A stretch of 64,000 bases of DNA from an uncultured Bacteroidales bacterium (GCA_900315335.1 OMYR01000057.1:1-64000); one strand, 5' to 3'. Counted from the first letter of the stretch, positions 18,434 to 27,559 are shown. Notes: generated from the sequence alone by a model not told the origin. Numbers and translations: made by a program.

Positions 18434-18476
18434 TAAAGAATCTTAGGTAAGGCTTTACGTAGGATTCTTTTTTTCT
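18434..18476 (+). terminator. Intrinsic terminator after porK
   Basis: AAAGAATCTTA pairs with TAGGATTCTTT (one G-T pair) around a 14-base loop, followed by a long T tract. It isolates porK from holA. Confidence 0.75.
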
Positions 18477-18485
18477 TTTTTGAAA

Positions 18486-19514
18486 ATGGCAACGACAATA
18501 CAAACTCAAATCAAACAAATTAAATCATCAATAAAAGCAAAAGATTTTGCAAGCGTGTATCTCCTTAAAGGAGATGAGCCTTTTTATATTGATTTAATCT
18601 GTAAAGAGTTTGAAGATAATGTCATAAGCGAGGATAATAAGGATTTCAACCAAACAATTCTCTATGGCAGGGATACAACAGCCGAGATGTTGGTATCTGC
18701 TTGCCGTCAATACCCTTTAATGATTGATAAACGTCTTGTTATTCTCAAAGAAGCTCAGCTAATGGACAAAAGCCAGTGGGCTAAAATCCTATTGTATTTG
18801 AATAATTCCCAGCCATCAACCATACTTGTCATTTGCAACAAAGCAAAGGAATTTGATATAAAATGTAAAAATGCTATTGTCAAAAATGCTGGCGTGGTTG
18901 TGGAAAGTAATAAAATTCCTGATTATAATGTCGCCAAATGGATTGTTTCGTACGTCCAAAGCAAGCAATTTACAATTGATGAAACGGCTGCTAATATGCT
19001 AAACGATTATCTTGGTAACGATTTGCAGAAGATTGCAAACGAAATTGACAAGATGATATTGAATATCACCACTCGAAAAAACATTACTTATGACGATATA
19101 AGCGAATTTATAGGTATTAGTAAGAATTATTCGATATTTGAATTGCAAAAAGCATTAAGTGTAAAGAATGTTCTAAAATCAAATCAAATAATAAATTATT
19201 TCGCAGAAAATCAAAAAGAAATGCCTATTCAGATGTTTATGCCTATATTGTTTTCATACTTCGTTAAACTTCTGATAGCCTCTGAGGTTTATCCTCGAAA
19301 TGTGGAGAATATTGCACAAGCCTTGAACTTTCGCTCACCTTTTGCAGCAAAAGATTATGTTACGGCTTTGAATTATTATTCCAACGACCAACTTCTTAAT
19401 ATCATTGCATTATTTAACGAATACGATCTTAAAAGTAAGGGAATAGGCACTGCACCTAATACAACGGCGGATACTATTATGAAAGAATTGGTGTTTAAGA
19501 TTCTTCACGTGTAA
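18486..19514 (+). CDS. holA: DNA polymerase III subunit delta
   Basis: From ATG 18486 the product is 342 aa and matches HolA: the FASVYLLKGDEPFYIDLICKEFED start, KRLVILKEAQLMDKS, and the helical C-terminal regions (ANEIDKMILN, FIGISKNYSIFELQKAL). The delta subunit opens the sliding-clamp ring within the clamp loader. The upstream TTG at 18480 is rejected. The stop codon (TAA 19512) lies inside the first unit of 21-bp-lattice array D, so the array begins at the very end of the gene. Confidence 0.9.
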   Translation: MATTIQTQIKQIKSSIKAKDFASVYLLKGDEPFYIDLICKEFEDNVISEDNKDFNQTILYGRDTTAEMLVSACRQYPLMIDKRLVILKEAQLMDKSQWAKILLYLNNSQPSTILVICNKAKEFDIKCKNAIVKNAGVVVESNKIPDYNVAKWIVSYVQSKQFTIDETAANMLNDYLGNDLQKIANEIDKMILNITTRKNITYDDISEFIGISKNYSIFELQKALSVKNVLKSNQIINYFAENQKEMPIQMFMPILFSYFVKLLIASEVYPRNVENIAQALNFRSPFAAKDYVTALNYYSNDQLLNIIALFNEYDLKSKGIGTAPNTTADTIMKELVFKILHV

Positions 19515-19614
19515 TCATTGATTAGTTAAAAGGTTAGAGTGATTAGTAAAATATAGTGAGTGATTAGTAAAATGGTGTTAAAGATTAGTGAAATAGTGTT
19601 AAACAAAAATTTAC
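19510..19614 (+). repeat. 21-bp-lattice array D (5 units)
   Basis: Units start at 19510, 19531, 19552, 19573 and 19594, all A-rich in the spacer. Cores include GGTGTTAAAGATT and AGTGTTAAACAAA. The first unit overlaps the holA stop codon and the last ends 8 bp before the receptor's ATG. An in-frame GTG inside the array gives the receptor a spurious N-terminal extension in ORF calls. Confidence 0.88.
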
Positions 19615-19622
19615 GGAAAACA

Positions 19623-21926
19623 ATGAAAAAAATATTTTCTATAATTGTCATATCTCTTTTCTGTCTTACGGCGTTTGCACAAAATGGTTTTGTCAAAGGA
19701 TTTGTTTATGATGCTTCAAACGGAGATGCTTTGATGTTTGCCAATGTTATAGTTGAAAACACAAGGTTAGGTTCAAGCACAGATATAAATGGCTATTTTG
19801 TTATAAACAAAGTACCCAAAGGCAAACAAACCATAAAAATATCATCGTTGGGATTTGCCGATACAACGATACAAATAGATGTTATTCCAAATCAACCCAT
19901 AAATTTGAAAATCGAACTAACACCCCAAAGCAAAACATTAAATATTGTTGAGATTTCAGCCGCTAAGGATATTGCAAGACAAGAATCTCGCGTTTCTGTT
20001 GAGCAGGTAACGGCGATGGATATTCAGAAAATGCCTTCAATAGGTGGGCAGGCAGATTTAGCACAATATATTCAAGTTTTACCAGGTGTTGTTTTTTCGG
20101 GAGACCAAGGCGGGCAACTCTACATACGTGGCGGTTCGGCAATTCAAAACAAAGTCCTTTTGGACGGTATGGTTATCTATAATCCATTCCACTCCATAGG
20201 ATTGTTTTCTGTTTTTGAAACAGATGTGATACGTAATGCAGATATATATACAGGTGGCTTCAATGCACGTTATGGCGGCAGACTTTCGTCAATAATGGAT
20301 ATAACCACAAGAGAAGGTAATAAAAAAGAAGTTTCGGGAAAACTTTCTCTTTCAACTTTTGGAGCATCGGCGATTGTTGAAGGTCCGATAATAGCAGATA
20401 AAGACAATAGAGATTATTCACTTTCCTATTTATTTACAGCAAAAAACTCTTATCTTTCGCATACATCTTCTTCGATATATAAATATATGGATACCGAATT
20501 GCCTTATGATTTTTTAGATTTATATGGTAAGGTAACTCTCGCAACACAAAGCGGAACAAAGGCAAGTGTTTTCGGGTTTAATTTTACTGACGATGTAAAG
20601 GGATATAAGAACATCGCTGATTTCAATTGGCGAAATTCGGGTTTGGGTGCAAATGTTATAATTGTGCCGCAAAACTCTTCTTCGATAGTTCAAGCAGTCT
20701 TGGCGTATTCCGATTATTCTATGGAAATGAATCAAGCGGATAAAAACTCAAATCAAACAAGTAGCATCGGTTCTTTTAATGGAAGTTTGGACGCAACGCA
20801 ATTCTTTGGTAAAAATCTTTTACGTTATGGTGTTGATATGATGTGGAACACCACCGACACTAAATTTGAGCAACAGACTGAAAGTTACAAACAATATACT
20901 TCCGATATTGGACTTTATATGATATTCAAAGGATTTTTGGGTAACTTTTTATACGAACCGAGTATGCGTGTTTCTTATTATGCTTCCGCTTCGGAAGTTG
21001 TTTTTGAACCACGTTTGTCTTTGAAATATAATATTACGGATTGTTTTCGACTAAAAGCAGCCGTTGGTAAATATTCTCAGAGTTTTATCGACACTAAATC
21101 CGATAGGGATATAGTCAATTTATTTACCGGTTATTTGACAACAGATGTCAATCTACCGGGCGGAGTTGTTTCTTCATACAGAGGAGAAGATGTAACCAAC
21201 TATATAGAAAAGTCAAATCACTTTATATTCGGATTTGAATGGGATATGTTTTCACATCTTTCGTTAAATATGGAAGGATATTATAAAACTATGTCCAATT
21301 TAATTGCAATCAATAGAGATAGACTATACGACAATGACAGAGAGCATTCTTCCTATCCCGACCACTTGAAAAAGAATTTCGCAGTTGAAGAAGGCTATGC
21401 TTACGGTGGGGACGTGAGTTTGAAATATTCAAACGGTAGACTTTATGTTTGGGCAATCTATTCTCTTGGCAAAGTTGAAAAAACAAGCGAAACTCGTACC
21501 TATGCTCCGCATTATGACCGCAGACACAATGTCAATGTTCTTGTTTCTTATCAAGTAGGTATGGCAAGAGATTGGGAATTTAGCGCCCGTTGGAATTATG
21601 GTTCGGGCTTTCCATTTACTGCAACAGCAGGTTTCGGAGAGGTCTTGGATTTCGGTGGTGGTATAGGCAGCGATTACATATCTTCATCGGGAGAATTGAC
21701 AACTTTGTATGGCGAATTGAATGCCAAACGTCTGCCGTCATATCATCGATTGGATATTTCGGTTAAGAAACGTTTTGATTTGGCTCGTCATTCCATTTTG
21801 GAGATAGAAGCAAGTGTAACCAATGTATATAACCGTAATAATATGTTTTATTACGACAGAATAACAGCGCAACGTGTTGATCAATTACCTATAATGCCGT
21901 CGTTGGGTATGACTTATAAATTCTAA
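19623..21926 (+). CDS. TonB-dependent receptor with carboxypeptidase-like regulatory domain
   Basis: From ATG 19623 the product is 767 aa. It has a signal peptide (IISLFCLTAFAQ), then a carboxypeptidase-D regulatory-like beta domain (~20-105: GFVKGFVYDASNGDALMFANV), then a TonB plug (QADLAQYIQVLPGVVFSGDQGGQLYIRGGSAIQNKVLLDGMVIYNPFHSIGLFS) and a barrel ending in an aromatic residue (MTYKF). It would import a bulky nutrient with TonB-ExbBD energy. No SusD partner is adjacent, so glycan uptake is not indicated. The next gene is B12-regulated, but the receptor lies upstream of the riboswitch and cannot share it. Substrate unknown. Confidence 0.85.
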   Translation: MKKIFSIIVISLFCLTAFAQNGFVKGFVYDASNGDALMFANVIVENTRLGSSTDINGYFVINKVPKGKQTIKISSLGFADTTIQIDVIPNQPINLKIELTPQSKTLNIVEISAAKDIARQESRVSVEQVTAMDIQKMPSIGGQADLAQYIQVLPGVVFSGDQGGQLYIRGGSAIQNKVLLDGMVIYNPFHSIGLFSVFETDVIRNADIYTGGFNARYGGRLSSIMDITTREGNKKEVSGKLSLSTFGASAIVEGPIIADKDNRDYSLSYLFTAKNSYLSHTSSSIYKYMDTELPYDFLDLYGKVTLATQSGTKASVFGFNFTDDVKGYKNIADFNWRNSGLGANVIIVPQNSSSIVQAVLAYSDYSMEMNQADKNSNQTSSIGSFNGSLDATQFFGKNLLRYGVDMMWNTTDTKFEQQTESYKQYTSDIGLYMIFKGFLGNFLYEPSMRVSYYASASEVVFEPRLSLKYNITDCFRLKAAVGKYSQSFIDTKSDRDIVNLFTGYLTTDVNLPGGVVSSYRGEDVTNYIEKSNHFIFGFEWDMFSHLSLNMEGYYKTMSNLIAINRDRLYDNDREHSSYPDHLKKNFAVEEGYAYGGDVSLKYSNGRLYVWAIYSLGKVEKTSETRTYAPHYDRRHNVNVLVSYQVGMARDWEFSARWNYGSGFPFTATAGFGEVLDFGGGIGSDYISSSGELTTLYGELNAKRLPSYHRLDISVKKRFDLARHSILEIEASVTNVYNRNNMFYYDRITAQRVDQLPIMPSLGMTYKF

Positions 21927-21927
21927 A

Positions 21928-22011
21928 CAGTGTTAATGATTAGCAAAATAGTTTCATTAATCATTTTGCTGATGTTAGTGATTAAAAAATTAAAAACACT
22001 TATTTAATTTC
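21928..22011 (+). repeat. 21-bp-lattice array E (4 units)
   Basis: Units start at 21928, 21949, 21970 and 21991, beginning two bases after the receptor stop codon. The first has core AGTGTTAATGATT; the second is T-rich; the third is A-rich and the fourth degenerate. Confidence 0.75.
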
Positions 22012-22054
22012 TGAGTCGTATAAATAGGATAAGCAATAATCGAACACAAAAAAT

Positions 22055-22088
22055 AACAGCATAAAATTAATGGTTTTATGCTGTTTTT
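22055..22088 (+). terminator. Intrinsic terminator after the TonB-dependent receptor
   Basis: AACAGCATAAAA pairs perfectly with TTTTATGCTGTT around a 7-base loop, followed by a T tract. It ends the receptor transcript before the riboswitch promoter. Confidence 0.85.
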
Positions 22089-22122
22089 ATATAATTATTG
22101 TTGTTAGTAAAAGAAAAAGTTG

Positions 22123-22130
22123 TACTTTTG
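22123..22130 (+). promoter_or_regulatory. Promoter of the B12 riboswitch transcript
   Basis: TACTTTTG matches TAnnTTTG, with TTG about 20 bp upstream (near 22100). It lies just before the riboswitch aptamer. Confidence 0.75.
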
Positions 22131-22139
22131 CAAACGCAT

Positions 22140-22310
22140 TTGTGGTTCTTTTTACTTTTTTAAGTAGAGATTAATAGGGAAACAGGTGAGAATCCTGTAC
22201 AGACCCACTACTGTATTCGTTAAAAGGCGTAACATATAAGCCACTTTTGATTCTGCATCAATGGGAAGGCGTTATTGCTAAGTAAGTCAGGAGACCTGCC
22301 ATAAATGTTA
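22140..22310 (+). promoter_or_regulatory. Cobalamin (B12) riboswitch
   Basis: The aptamer motifs appear in order: GGGAAACAGGTGAGAATCC, then ACAGACCCACTACTGTA, GCCACT at 22240, a GGGAAGGCG block, and the B12 box AAGTCAGGAGACCTGCC near 22284-22300. Together these are diagnostic. Downstream a small hairpin AATAAC/GTTATT plus T tract (22341-22368) could be the expression platform, with GTTGATT (~22317) able to pair with AATCAAC (~22395) as an alternative. Adenosylcobalamin-type ligand binding would repress the surface-protein gene at 22453. Confidence 0.92.
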
Positions 22311-22452
22311 AGATTGTTGATTATCTAAGGGGAAGAGGATAATAACTTGTAGTTTGTTATTTTTTTATTTTTTTTGAATACTTTTCTTCAAGAAATCAAC
22401 TATCTTAAAATTTGTTAGTGAAGTTTAATAAATTTTATATAGTATAAAAATT

Positions 22453-24078
22453 ATGAAGAAAAGTATTTTTATTTTGGCATTAGGATTTGTTTCCTTGTCA
22501 TTATCGGCTCAAAAAATTGCTAAAACAGACCCTTCAATAGTAGCATGGGCTAACGGAGTGGAAGTTAATAGAGGCACTCAATCAACAACAGGTGAAAACG
22601 CAGATAAAGTTGTTACTTATGGAAAACCTTACGATGCAATAGGCGTTGCAGCATCGGATAATTTGCGTTGTGTATCTTTGGGAAACGGAGGTAGTGCCAT
22701 TATCACTTTTGACAGACCTATTATGAACGGAGCAGGATATGATTTCGTAGTGTTTGAAAATGCTTTTGACGAATCATTTCTTGAACTTGCCTTTGTTGAA
22801 GTTTCTTCCAACGGAAAAGATTATTTTCGTTTTCCGTCAATAAGTACGGCAACGCAAACAGACCTTGCCGGCTCAAATTATAAAAATCTTGCCGGCGTAT
22901 ATGATTACAATTACGGCGTAGGCTTTGATTTGGACGAAATAACAGACAACGAAAAATTGGATAAATCAAACATTCGTTTTGTTCGTATCGTTGATGTTTT
23001 AACAGGCGTAAGCAAGGATTCACAAGGTAATGTCATTTACGATGCAATATCAGAAAATACCTATTCGGCAGGTTTCGATTTGTCGGGCGTTGCAGTCATC
23101 AATGCAGGACAGCCATATGTTATTGCGGATATGGAAGGTCTTTTGACAGATGCAAATACATTTGAATTGCCATCATTTGAGAATTACGACGAGTTTATAG
23201 AAAATGAGAACGCTTTTCACAAAAATTACACGAGCGGTGGATTGGTATTCCCTGGAGTTGCTGTTGAATCCTACGGGTATGAATTTGATTTTGGTTGGGG
23301 ACTTTCCAATATTACCGATGTTGAAACGGCAACTGCAACGGAGAATAGTGGTACGGGCTATAATAATAACTATTATGCTTCTGCTTCTCTTAGTGGTCTT
23401 GAAGGAGAAGGCAAAACTTATTTGCAAGGTTATTATTCATCATACAATACAGAGGAACATTTGGCAGTAAGCAAGCAAGACGGCAATACATTTTATCCGA
23501 AAGGCGTATATGTTTGCCAATCGATGGCTTCTTATAACTATCCTACAACAGACCCATTGGAAAGCGGTTGGTTCAAAGTTGTTGCAACGGGATATGATGA
23601 GAGTGGAGCGGTTACGGGAACTTCGGAATTATATTTAATAGATTTCAGAACGGATACCGAAGGTAAGGTTTTAGGTAACAGAGATGATTGGAGATTTTTG
23701 GATTTGGCTTCTTTGGGACAAGTAAGCAAAGTGAAATTTACTTTGGAGAGTAATTGTGTAGGGGAATATGGCATCAATATTCCTACATATCTTTGCATAG
23801 ATAACTTTGTTTATTCAAACGACAATAAAAACGCAATTGCAGAGGTTAATGATAATAATTTGAATATAAACATTTATCCGAACCCTGCAACAGAATATGT
23901 AACGATAAGCAATGTTAAGGATTGTATGGTAAGAGTAACGGATTTGCAAGGACGAATGGTTTATTCAAATAAAGCTGATAACGACACAATTCAAATTAAC
24001 AATTTGACAAGCGGTACATATATCGTAAGCGTTGTTTCAAACAATAACATAGCAACGAAGAAACTTATTGTGAAGTAG
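22453..24078 (+). CDS. B12-regulated surface protein, DUF4465-like with T9SS sorting domain
   Basis: A 541-aa protein with a signal peptide ending at LSLSAQ. Residues ~25-235 are an unnamed cell-surface domain (SIVAWANGVEVNRG, YDFVVFENAFDESFLELAFVEVSSNG). Residues ~250-455 match the DUF4465 pattern (DFGWGLSNITDVET, WFKVVATGYDESGAVTG, LYLIDFRTD, DDWRFLDLASLGQVSKVKFTLES). A T9SS type A sorting domain closes the protein (NIYPNPATEYVTIS ... TKKLIVK). The cobalamin riboswitch in its leader points to capture or handling of cobamides at the cell surface; that role is inferred. No btuB receptor follows; the gene is alone in its transcript. Confidence 0.8.
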   Translation: MKKSIFILALGFVSLSLSAQKIAKTDPSIVAWANGVEVNRGTQSTTGENADKVVTYGKPYDAIGVAASDNLRCVSLGNGGSAIITFDRPIMNGAGYDFVVFENAFDESFLELAFVEVSSNGKDYFRFPSISTATQTDLAGSNYKNLAGVYDYNYGVGFDLDEITDNEKLDKSNIRFVRIVDVLTGVSKDSQGNVIYDAISENTYSAGFDLSGVAVINAGQPYVIADMEGLLTDANTFELPSFENYDEFIENENAFHKNYTSGGLVFPGVAVESYGYEFDFGWGLSNITDVETATATENSGTGYNNNYYASASLSGLEGEGKTYLQGYYSSYNTEEHLAVSKQDGNTFYPKGVYVCQSMASYNYPTTDPLESGWFKVVATGYDESGAVTGTSELYLIDFRTDTEGKVLGNRDDWRFLDLASLGQVSKVKFTLESNCVGEYGINIPTYLCIDNFVYSNDNKNAIAEVNDNNLNINIYPNPATEYVTISNVKDCMVRVTDLQGRMVYSNKADNDTIQINNLTSGTYIVSVVSNNNIATKKLIVK

Positions 24079-24154
24079 GTTTTTAGTATATTAAGTGTTT
24101 TTTATTTCTTCAAGGCTCTTTCTGAAAATTTTTTGGATTGAGTCTTGAAATTTT

Positions 24155-24259
24155 TATTATCACATACAGAAAAAATAATGTTTAAAACTATTTTGCTAAT
24201 GTTTAATATTAATTTTTTAGTGTTTAACACTAATTTCTTTGTATCACACATAATTTTCG
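24155..24259. repeat. 21-bp-lattice array F (5 units)
   Basis: Units start at 24155, 24176, 24197, 24218 and 24239. Cores AATGTTTAAAACT, AATGTTTAATATT and AGTGTTTAACACT have T-rich spacers, i.e. the reverse orientation of most arrays between plus-strand genes. Outer units carry TATCACA-like variants. Confidence 0.9.
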
Positions 24260-24307
24260 TAAATTCAAAATAAACGTTTACTAAATCAATATAAAGGACG
24301 TAAAATT

Positions 24308-24337
24308 TTGTAATGAATGAATTTTATATTAATTTTG
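24308..24337 (+). promoter_or_regulatory. Promoter of the dideoxyhexose operon
   Basis: TTG at 24308 and TAATTTTG at 24330-24337, spaced 19 bp, is a close match to the Bacteroidota promoter. It lies 17 bp before the first ATG of the sugar operon. Confidence 0.85.
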
Positions 24338-24354
24338 CAGAATAAATAATCGAA

Positions 24355-25692
24355 ATGATGACAAAGGCAGAAGAAATAAAATGTCAGATATTGGATTTGA
24401 CAAGACAATATTATGAGGAAACCCACAAGGAAAGTCAATTTGTCGCAGGCAAGACTTACATCAATTACGGGGGAAGATACTTTGACGAAAAGGAAATGGT
24501 TAATTTGGTGGATTCTTCATTGGATTTTTGGCTTACGGCAGGACCTTGGACAACGAAATTTGAAAAGGATTTTGCTAAATGGTTGAACGTAGGCTTTGTT
24601 TCCCTTTGTAATTCGGGTTCTTCTGCAAATCTTTTGGCGTTTATGTGTTTGACTTCGCCGCTGTTAAAAGAAAGACAAATCAAGAAAGGAGATGAAGTTA
24701 TAACTGTTGCTGCAAGTTTCCCGACAACTGTTGCTCCGATTTTGCAATATGGTGCTGTGCCGATTTTTGTTGATGTAACTATTCCGGAATATAATATAGA
24801 TGTCAGAGATTTGGAAAAGGCTTTGACAACGAAAACAAAGGCTGTTATGATTGCCCACACTCTTGGAAATCCATTTGATTTGCAGGCAGTCAAATCATTT
24901 TGCGATAAACACAATCTATGGTTGATTGAAGACAATTGTGATGCTTTGGGTTCGGAATATGTCATCAATGGAGAAAAACGTAAAACGGGTACGATAGGAG
25001 ATATAGGCACTTCATCGTTTTACCCGCCGCATCATATAACAATGGGTGAGGGAGGAGCAGTTTATACAAACAATGCCGTTTTGCATAGAATAATCAATTC
25101 TTTCCGTGATTGGGGAAGAGACTGTTGGTGCGCTTCCGGAATGGATAATACATGTAAGCATAGATTTTCAAAGCAGTATGGGAAATTGCCGTTAGGCTAT
25201 GACCACAAATATGTATATTCTCATTTGGGATATAACTTAAAGGCAACGGATTTACAAGCCTCGATAGGTTGCGCTCAATTACAGAAATTGGATTATATAG
25301 TCCAAAGAAGAAGAGAAAATTTCGATGTTTTATATAAAGGTTTGACTGGTACGAAAGGTTTGATTTTGCCAAAAGCACAAGCCAATTCTTTTCCGTCTTG
25401 GTTCGGCTTTTTGATAACTGTTGAAGACGGTGCAGGCTTTTCTCGTAATGATTTGACTTCTTATTTGGAAAATCATAACATTCAAACAAGAAATCTTTTT
25501 GCGGGTAATCTCGTTTGCCATCCTGCATTTGAAAATTATGTGGAAGGACAGGATTACAAAATTATCGGAGATTTGAAAAACACGAACAAAATAATGAACT
25601 CCACGTTTTGGGTTGGTGTTTATCCGGCAATGACAAAAGAGAAATTGCAATATATGATACAAACGATAAAGAACTTTATAGATAAAAAATAA
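24355..25692 (+). CDS. rfbH: CDP-4-dehydro-6-deoxyglucose 3-dehydrase (E1, RfbH/DdhC)
   Basis: A 445-aa PMP-dependent enzyme of the DegT/DnrJ fold. It removes the C3 hydroxyl of CDP-4-keto-6-deoxyglucose in the 3,6-dideoxyhexose pathway. The diagnostic traits are visible. The usual PLP lysine is replaced by histidine in SSFYPPHHITMGEGG. The [2Fe-2S] cysteines lie in EDNCDA and in CWCASGMDNTC, the C-x-C-x7-C pattern of E1. An ATG at 24358 is equally possible. It heads the operon with rfbF and rfbG. The E3 reductase gene (ddhD) that normally delivers electrons to E1 is absent from the window. Confidence 0.92.
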   Translation: MMTKAEEIKCQILDLTRQYYEETHKESQFVAGKTYINYGGRYFDEKEMVNLVDSSLDFWLTAGPWTTKFEKDFAKWLNVGFVSLCNSGSSANLLAFMCLTSPLLKERQIKKGDEVITVAASFPTTVAPILQYGAVPIFVDVTIPEYNIDVRDLEKALTTKTKAVMIAHTLGNPFDLQAVKSFCDKHNLWLIEDNCDALGSEYVINGEKRKTGTIGDIGTSSFYPPHHITMGEGGAVYTNNAVLHRIINSFRDWGRDCWCASGMDNTCKHRFSKQYGKLPLGYDHKYVYSHLGYNLKATDLQASIGCAQLQKLDYIVQRRRENFDVLYKGLTGTKGLILPKAQANSFPSWFGFLITVEDGAGFSRNDLTSYLENHNIQTRNLFAGNLVCHPAFENYVEGQDYKIIGDLKNTNKIMNSTFWVGVYPAMTKEKLQYMIQTIKNFIDKK

Positions 25693-25698
25693 ATTAAT

Positions 25699-26478
25699 AT
25701 GAAAGCGGTTATTTTAGCAGGTGGATTGGGTACAAGACTTAGCGAGGTTACGGGGCTTATGCCAAAACCAATGGTTGAGATAGGTGGCAAACCGATATTG
25801 TGGCATATAATGAAGATATACTCTCATTACGGCATCAATGAGTTTGTTGTCTGTTGCGGATATAAACACTATATGATTAAGGAGTATTTTACCAATTATT
25901 TTATCCACAACTGCGATATGACGGTGGGATTAAAAGATAATTCCATACAGGTGCATAATCAGAATGTGGAAGATTGGAAAATCACTTTAATAGACACCGG
26001 CTTAAATACTCAGACGGGAGGAAGAATCAAAAGAATTCAAAAATATATCGGTAACGAACGTTTTTGTTTGACTTATGGCGACGGCGTTAGTGATGTGGAT
26101 ATAGCAGATACTATTAAACAGCACGAACTTTCAAAGGCAGCTATTTCCATGACGGTGTATCAACCGGCAGGCAAATTCGGTAGCGTTGTTTTGGATAATG
26201 ACACGAGTATGATAACCTCATTCAAGGAAAAACCGGCAGGGGACGGTGCTTGGGTAAATGCAGGATATTTTGTTTGCGAACCCGAAGTCTTTGATTATTT
26301 ACCGCAGGGCGATGACACTTGTATCTTTGAGAGAAAACCTTTGGAACGATTGGCAATTGACGGCAAGATGCACGCTTATAAGCATACGGGTTTTTGGAAG
26401 CCTATGGATATACTAAGAGATAACAAAGAGTTGAACGCTATGTGGGACGAGGGTAATGCACCTTGGAAAGTTTGGTAA
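25699..26478 (+). CDS. rfbF: Glucose-1-phosphate cytidylyltransferase (RfbF/DdhA)
   Basis: A 259-aa nucleotidyltransferase: signature KAVILAGGLGTRLSEVTGLMPKPMVEIGGKPILWHIMK at the N-terminus, then LTYGDGVSDVDI with the metal-binding aspartate, and the HTGFWKPMDILRD end typical of RfbF. It makes CDP-glucose from CTP and glucose-1-phosphate, the first step of CDP-dideoxyhexose synthesis. It lies 6 bp after rfbH. Confidence 0.95.
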   Translation: MKAVILAGGLGTRLSEVTGLMPKPMVEIGGKPILWHIMKIYSHYGINEFVVCCGYKHYMIKEYFTNYFIHNCDMTVGLKDNSIQVHNQNVEDWKITLIDTGLNTQTGGRIKRIQKYIGNERFCLTYGDGVSDVDIADTIKQHELSKAAISMTVYQPAGKFGSVVLDNDTSMITSFKEKPAGDGAWVNAGYFVCEPEVFDYLPQGDDTCIFERKPLERLAIDGKMHAYKHTGFWKPMDILRDNKELNAMWDEGNAPWKVW

Positions 26479-26482
26479 GAAA

Positions 26483-27559
26483 ATGGAGGAATCATTGGGT
26501 AATTTTTATAAAGGTAAAAAAATTCTTATAACCGGACATACAGGTTTTAAGGGTTCGTGGCTTGCCATTTGGTTGCATCATCTTGGAGCCGAAGTTATAG
26601 GAATAGGTTTAGAACCATATAGCGAAAAAGATAATTTTGTACTATCCCAAATCGGCAAGTGTATTAAGGCTGATATAAGAGAAGATATTTGCAATATAGA
26701 TAAAGTAAAAGAAATTTTCAATACTTATCAACCAGAAATAGTCTTTCATTTGGCAGCACAGCCGTTGGTAAGATTGTCGTACGAAAAACCTGTGGAGACG
26801 TATCAAGTTAATGTTATGGGCAGCATCAATATTATGGAAGCAGTCCGAGTAACTCCGAGCGTTAAGGTTTGTGTGATGATAACCACAGATAAATGTTACG
26901 AAAATAAAGAACAACTATGGGGTTATAGGGAAAATGAACCTATGGGCGGTTATGACCCATATTCTTCTTCAAAAGGTGCAGCCGAGATAGCCATATCCTC
27001 TTGGAGAAGAAGTTTCTTTAATCCTGATAAATACGAAACACATAAAAAATCTTTGGCATCTGTTCGTGCCGGCAATGTTATAGGTGGTGGCGATTGGGCT
27101 ATGGATAGAATAATTCCGGATTGTATTCGCAGTTTGGAGAATAATGAAGCGATAGGCGTACGCTCTCCAAAAGCCGTTCGCCCGTGGCAACATGTCTTAG
27201 AGCCGTTACGGGGCTATATGCTCTTGGCACAAAAGATGTGGAACGAACCTACAAAATATTGTGAGGGTTGGAATTTCGGACCTACGATTGATAGTATTAT
27301 TCCTGTTTGGGACGTTGCTCAAATGGTGGTTAAGTGTTATGGCAAAGGTGAATTGAGAGATTTGTCCGATGCGAACGCACTGCACGAAGCCAACTTGTTA
27401 ATGTTGGATATTTCCAAAGCGTATTTCCGTTTGGGTTGGAAACCAAAAATGAATATAGAGCAATGCGTTGCTTTGACTGTCGATTGGTATAAACGTTATA
27501 AGAGCGAAAACGTATTGAATTTGTGTATTGAGCAAATAGAAAAGTACAGTAGTTTATAA
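26483..27559 (+). CDS. rfbG: CDP-glucose 4,6-dehydratase (RfbG/DdhB)
   Basis: From ATG 26483 (5 bp after the rfbF stop) the product is 358 aa, a short-chain dehydrogenase/reductase with NAD-binding GHTGFKGSWLAIWL, HLAAQPLVRLSYEKP, TTDKCYEN, the active-site YDPYSSSKGAAE (Tyr, Lys) and RAGNVIGGGDWAMDRIIPD. It converts CDP-glucose to CDP-4-keto-6-deoxyglucose, the substrate of RfbH. The ORF is open to 26456 inside rfbF, but 26483 fits normal spacing and family start. Confidence 0.94.
   Translation: MEESLGNFYKGKKILITGHTGFKGSWLAIWLHHLGAEVIGIGLEPYSEKDNFVLSQIGKCIKADIREDICNIDKVKEIFNTYQPEIVFHLAAQPLVRLSYEKPVETYQVNVMGSINIMEAVRVTPSVKVCVMITTDKCYENKEQLWGYRENEPMGGYDPYSSSKGAAEIAISSWRRSFFNPDKYETHKKSLASVRAGNVIGGGDWAMDRIIPDCIRSLENNEAIGVRSPKAVRPWQHVLEPLRGYMLLAQKMWNEPTKYCEGWNFGPTIDSIIPVWDVAQMVVKCYGKGELRDLSDANALHEANLLMLDISKAYFRLGWKPKMNIEQCVALTVDWYKRYKSENVLNLCIEQIEKYSSL

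Noticed and set aside
19560..19622. GTG start giving the TonB-dependent receptor 21 extra residues
   Set aside because: The extension is translated repeat array and would hide the signal peptide; ATG 19623 gives a normal signal sequence.
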